Shown one piece after another: positions 60,470 through 64,000 of a stretch of DNA of 64,000 nt (positions are counted from its first letter, which is position 1; each line of letters starts with the position of its first letter). Position numbers and translations under genes: made by a program. The DNA is from Oxytricha trifallax. Its lineage: Eukaryota; Ciliophora; Spirotrichea; Sporadotrichida; Oxytrichidae. Location of the stretch: assembly GCA_000711775.1 (NCBI GenBank), contig ARYC01025413.1, positions 57,102 to 121,101 of the forward strand, in the 5' to 3' direction. The notes below the pieces were generated by a model, which worked only from the letters and a program-made list of their open reading frames with translations, was not told where the DNA came from and ran no database searches.

Positions 60470-61477
60470 ATGGTAACTGAAATAATCACGGCTCTAGACG
60501 CAATAAGGCTACTCACTGAAACATTTTTAAATTATAAATACATTTTAACAAGATATCTCAAAATTCCTACTGCAGTGAATATTAAAAATTTTAATTTAAT
60601 TGAACTAATATATACTGCATGTGATAGTTGCGGTTATGTAGTTAAACTATACACTGATAAGAGTTACATAGATTGGTTTTTGATTAAATGCACCTACAAA
60701 CAATAATATTCATTATAAAAGGCATAATAATATTTATTTTTAATTTTACGGAATTATTTTACTCAAAAATAAATTATTGCTACATATTTTTTTATTACAA
60801 ATGAAAGTATGGATATAACAATTATAGTCTGGATTATTTACTGTATTTTATAAATATATATATTAATTTAATAACATTTAAAATTAAACTTTTTAAAATT
60901 AATAAAATTCGTGCAAAAGAAGAAAATAAAAACTTTTTAACGGTGTATTGCCCTACAGGTGGGTTTTCTTTGGCTTAGAGGTGGGTTTTCTTTGGCTTAC
61001 AGGTGGGTTTTCTTTGGCTTAGAGGTGGGTTTTCTTTGGCTTACAGGTGGGTTTTCTTTGGCTTACAGGTGGGTTTTCTTTGGCTTACAGGTGGGTTTTC
61101 TTTGGCTTACAGGTGGGTTTTCTTTGGCTTACAGGTGGGTTTTCTTTGGCTTACAGGTGGGTTTTCTTTGGCTTACAGGTGGGTTTTCTTTGGCTTACAG
61201 GTGGGTTTTCTTTGGCTTACAGGTGGGTTTTCTTTGGCTTACAGGTGGGTTTTCTTTGGCTTAGAGGTGGGTTTTCTTTGGCTTAGAGGTGGGTTTTCTT
61301 TGGCTTAGAGGTGGGGTTTTGGGGTTTTGTTATATTATTAATAGGGGATTTGGGGACAGAGAGTTATCATAAAAGTGTCATAGTCCAAGATTATTCATAA
61401 TATTTACTTTTTATTATCATTCTAGTGTAGAACTTCGAATTTTAAGAAAAAATCGGTGCTATAGACCTACTACATGA
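60470..61477 (+). CDS. ORF of 335 codons running through the 22-bp minisatellite
   Basis: ATG 60470 to TGA 61475-61477. The first 78 residues have no TAA/TAG and are well mixed (MVTEIITALDAIRLLTETFL; IYTACDSCGYVVKLYTDKSY), and an AT-rich stretch with TAA/TAG Gln codons follows to residue 162. Because 22 is not divisible by 3 the repeats yield a 66-bp, 22-residue hydrophobic repeat (VGFLWLRGGFSLAYRWVFFG), about five units. A 54-residue unique tail encoded partly by G4T4 sequence follows. The repeat lacks stops in all frames, so the repetitive part may be incidental; the N-terminal part is the best supported. No family recognised. Confidence 0.4.
60955..61316. repeat. 22-bp minisatellite, array 1 (about 16 units)
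   Basis: Unit GGTTTTCTTTGGCTTACAGG TG, with C/G variants at the TTACAG/TTAGAG position clustered at the array ends (TTAGAG in the first, third and last three units). The array passes directly into G4T4 repeats at 61313. Confidence 0.95.
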
Positions 61478-61710
61478 TTTTTGGGGTTTTGGGGTTTTGT
61501 AACCTATATTATATTGGGGTTTTGGGGATATAGCTGAAGTCAAAAAGTCGCGGATTTTTTCCTATTTATTTTCATTACTGGAAAACCCTCAGACTTGGTC
61601 AATCTTCCTACGCTGATTTCAACTTGTATAATTAGAAATGGGGTTTTGGGGTTTTGGGGTTTTGGGGTTTTGGGGTTTTGATATCTTTATGTTGCGGTTT
61701 TGGGGTTTTT
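61313..61710. repeat. Interstitial G4T4 telomere-type blocks, cluster 1
   Basis: GGGGTTTTGGGGTTTTG follows the minisatellite at 61313. More blocks at about 61480-61500, 61516-61528 and 61640-61680 (five perfect GGGGTTTT units), then degenerate GGTTTTGGGG at 61697-61710. All are G-rich on the plus strand, the orientation of a right-hand chromosome end, but sequence continues beyond. Confidence 0.9.
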
Positions 61711-61883
61711 ATTTGCCCGAATGAAATTTTTTTCTCAAAAGATGATAAAAACTTGATATTTACTCCACTTTCGATTATAGAGATTACGATTTATCCATTT
61801 CTATAAAAAGTATTTTTAAAACCTGATTTACTTATTTGAATATATTTTAAAAATGTTATTATAAAATTATTATTTAAAAATAT

Positions 61884-62180
61884 GTTACTTCACTCGTCCT
61901 AAAAACTTTAAAAACATCTTCAAAAGTTGGTCATTGAAAAAATATTTTGGCTTCACTGACAACGACCATAAGATTCCTTACTAGTCATCACAAAATTTGA
62001 AAAAGTTCTAAAACTTGAAAAATAACTTGCTTCATTCGACTTGGTAAATCCAAAAACGTAATCAAAAGTATGTCATAGAAAAAATATTTTGTCTTTATTG
62101 ACTTCTTACATAAGAACCTTAAAAATTTAAAAAATTTTTTAAAATAGCAAAATAAGGCTGCTTAATTAGACATTTAGTTT
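61884..62180. repeat. 142-bp satellite, first cluster (about 2 diverged units)
   Basis: Units beginning TTACTTCACTCG… (about 61884) and TTGCTTCATTCGACTTGG (about 62028), containing GTCATTGAAAAAATATTTTG and CTTCACTGACAACGACCATA. Same family as the array at 63347-64000. Upstream, 61735-61790 resembles 63190-63250 (…TTTACYCCAC…TCGAYTATRGAGATT), so the whole flank is duplicated. Confidence 0.75.
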
Positions 62181-62396
62181 TGAAGAATGAAATCAAAACA
62201 TAGTTTTGTTAAGATATTATCAGATGTGAGACTATTATGAATAACACATTCTGTTTAAAAAAAAAGACTCAATATACAATAAATTGTAGAAAGTAAAAAG
62301 AAATAGATTTATAGTTAGGTATTAGAAAATATAGTTAAATATTAGTAAATTCTTAATTTTGTGAGTTATTAGTCATAAAATTTATCAAAACCCTCA

Positions 62397-62462
62397 AAAC
62401 CCGACCATTTTGATAAGAAAACCCGACAATTTTGATAAGAAAACCCGACCATTTTGATAAGA
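62397..62462. repeat. Three tandem copies of a different 22-bp unit
   Basis: AAAACCCGACCATTTTGATA AG repeated three times with one substitution in the middle copy. Read on the minus strand the unit ends GGTCGGGTTTT, similar to GGTGGGTTTT of the large minisatellite, and has the same 22-bp length but opposite orientation. Confidence 0.85.
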
Positions 62463-62675
62463 AAATACGAAAAAATAAAAAAGAATAAAATTTTAAATAA
62501 AAAAAGAATAATTATTGTATATTATGTTTATTATCATATTATATACAAAATTGATATTTCATTTAAAATACCAAAATAAACATATGAGAAGTATAATTTC
62601 TGTGCCTATGTGGCTAGAGGATTATGATAAAAATGATAATTAATTTTAAAATATTAATAAATTTTATAGAAAGCT

Positions 62676-63080
62676 ATGGGTTTTCTTTGGCTTACAGGTG
62701 GGTTTTCTTTGGCTTACAGGTGGGTTTTCTTTGGCTTACAGGTGGGTTTTCTTTGGCTTACAGGTGGGTTTTCTTTGGCTTACAGGTGGGTTTTCTTTGG
62801 CTTACAGGTGGGTTTTCTTTGGCTTACAGGTGGGTTTTCTTTGGCTTACAGGTGGGTTTTCTTTGGCTTACAGGTGGGTTTTCTTTGGCTTACAGGTGGG
62901 TTTTCTTTGGCTTACAGGTGGGTTTTCTTTGGCTTACAGGTGGGTTTTCTTTGGCTTACAGGTGGGTTTTCTTTGGCTTACAGGTGGGTTTTCTTTGGCT
63001 TACAGGTGGGTTTTCTTTGGCTTACAGGTGGGTTTTCTTTGGCTTACAGGTGGGTTTTCTTGGCTTACAGGTGGGTTTTG
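62676..63080. repeat. 22-bp minisatellite, array 2 (about 18 units)
   Basis: Near-identical units (all TTACAG), more homogeneous than array 1; the last full unit lacks one T (TTTTCTTGG, 21 bp). Directly followed by G4T4 repeats. Open frames across it (for example 62624-63133) reflect the repeat. Confidence 0.95.
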
Positions 63081-63155
63081 TTTTGGGGTTTTGGGGTTTT
63101 GGGTTTTGGGGTTTTGGGGTTTTGGGGTTTTGATATACTTATTAGGGTTTTGGGG
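63081..63155. repeat. Interstitial G4T4 telomere-type block, cluster 2
   Basis: TTTTGGGGTTTTGGGGTTTT, one GGG variant, then three more units to 63132, and GGGTTTTGGGGTTTTTT near 63144-63161. Same orientation as cluster 1 and the same position relative to the minisatellite. Confidence 0.9.
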
Positions 63156-63346
63156 TTTTTTTACCGCATAACTTTTTTTAAAATTTTTTTTTTATCAATT
63201 ATTTCCGAAAATGTGGTATTTACCCCACAATCGACTATGGAGATTCGATATCGCTTGGTCAACAATAAAATTTTTTTTTCGACCTGACCTACCTTCATGA
63301 CTTGACTAAGAAAAATTTTATATATAAAAAATTTAGAAAAATTAAG

Positions 63347-64000
63347 TTGCTTCACTCGACTTGGAACCTCCAAAAATATCATAAAAAGTGGGTCATTGAA
63401 AAAATATTTTTACTTCACTGACTACTACCATGAGATTCTTGACCAGTCATGACCAAATTTTAAAAAGTTCTAAAAATTATAAAATAAGTTGCTTCACTCG
63501 ACTTGGAACCTACAAAAACATCATCAAAAGTGGGTCATTGAAAAAATATTTTGGCTTCACTGACAACTAGTATGAGATTCCTGACACATAGTCAAAAAAT
63601 TTGAAAAAGTTATAAAAATTGAAAATAAGATGCTCCATTCGACTTGTAACCTCCAAAAACATCATCGAAAGTGAGTCATCCAAAAAATATTTTGGCTTCA
63701 CTGACAACTAGAATGGAGATTCGCTGACACATAGTCATCACAAAATTTGAAAAAGTTTATAAAAATTGAAAAATAAGATGCTCCATTCGACTTGTAACCT
63801 CCAAAAACATCATCGAAAGTGAGTCATCCAAAAAATATATTGGCTTTAGTGACTACTACCATGATATTCCTGACCAGTCATCACAAAATTTTAAAAAGTT
63901 CAAAAAATTGAAAAATAAGTTGCTTCACTCGACTAGGAACCTCCAAAAACATCATCAAAAGTGAGTCATATAAAAAATATTTTGGCATCACTGACTACTA
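63347..64000. repeat. 142-bp satellite array, runs off the window end
   Basis: Units start near 63347, 63489, 63630, 63778 and 63920 (spacing 142, 141, 148, 142) with TTGCTTCACTCGACTTGGAA or ATGCTCCATTCGACTTGTAA, CCTCCAAAAACATCATCAAA and GTCATTGAAAAAATATTTTG. Two middle units share variants (ATGCTCC, AGTGAGTCATCC) and are likely a recent duplication. No coding capacity apparent. Confidence 0.9.

Noticed and set aside
62624-63287. Long ORFs of 157-203 aa across minisatellite array 2
   Set aside because: The 22-bp unit has no stop in any frame, so long open frames are an automatic result of the repeat. No supporting unique N-terminal coding sequence is present for this array.
61884-64000. CRISPR-like array from the regular repeats at the right end
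   Set aside because: Units are contiguous tandem repeats without unique spacers, in a eukaryotic context.
1-64000. tRNA, rRNA or bacterial-type operons, promoters and Shine-Dalgarno sites
   Set aside because: No cloverleaf with conserved T-loop, no rRNA-like segment and no bacterial gene organisation was seen. Ciliate promoters cannot be recognised in this AT-rich sequence.

Overview
The window looks like germline (micronuclear) DNA of a stichotrich ciliate of the Oxytricha/Stylonychia type. Three things point there. G4T4/C4A4 telomere-type repeats lie inside the sequence (61313-61710, 63081-63155). Two elements have ends CAAAACCCCAAAACCCC and 3-bp ANT target duplications, the signature of TBE transposons. 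Coding-looking stretches stay open only if TAA and TAG are read as Gln and TGA is the stop. Most of the window is very AT-rich, has no tRNA or rRNA gene that I can see, and is crowded with long inverted repeats and decayed genes. Species and germline origin are inferences.

Layout. 1-2910 is a GC-rich island with a 499-codon minus-strand ORF carrying a Josephin-type cysteine protease signature (Cys, His and Asp at the family's spacing), flanked by two plus-strand ORFs. 3816-4238 is a foldback element. 5540-6504 holds short coding segments, one with a signal-peptide-like start. 7960-11146 is a decayed LINE retrotransposon. 13969-14818 is a broken multi-pass membrane protein gene. 18393-19015 is a large palindrome. 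19967-20665 (minus) is a broken protein-kinase gene. 20992-21412 is a second copy of the foldback family. 21844-23227 is a second GC-rich island with two divergent genes, one a YHYH-domain protein, bounded on both sides by the same 82-bp tandem repeat.

24-49 kb is AT-rich DNA with many fragmentary coding regions read in the ciliate code (notably 25790-26825, 30246-31142, 35130-35900, 41190-42139 minus, 43609-44202, 47760-48116), long-TIR elements at 33042-34218 and 38878-40438, and a diverged tandem array encoding His/Gly-rich segments at 36550-37560. 50971-51507 is another foldback. 51964-53184 and 53771-54995 are two short TBE-ended elements in opposite orientation. 55620-59086 (minus) is a long broken gene. 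59956-60042 is a pair of hairpins. The right end (60955-64000) is a duplicated module of 22-bp minisatellite, G4T4 blocks and a 142-bp satellite, resembling a subtelomere.

Most ORFs are interrupted by frameshifts or single TGA codons. From sequence alone I cannot separate pseudogene decay, unspliced introns or internal eliminated sequences, and assembly indels. With only one stop codon in AT-rich DNA, open frames arise easily by chance, so coding calls rest on protein-like composition, motifs and starts, and confidences are kept modest.
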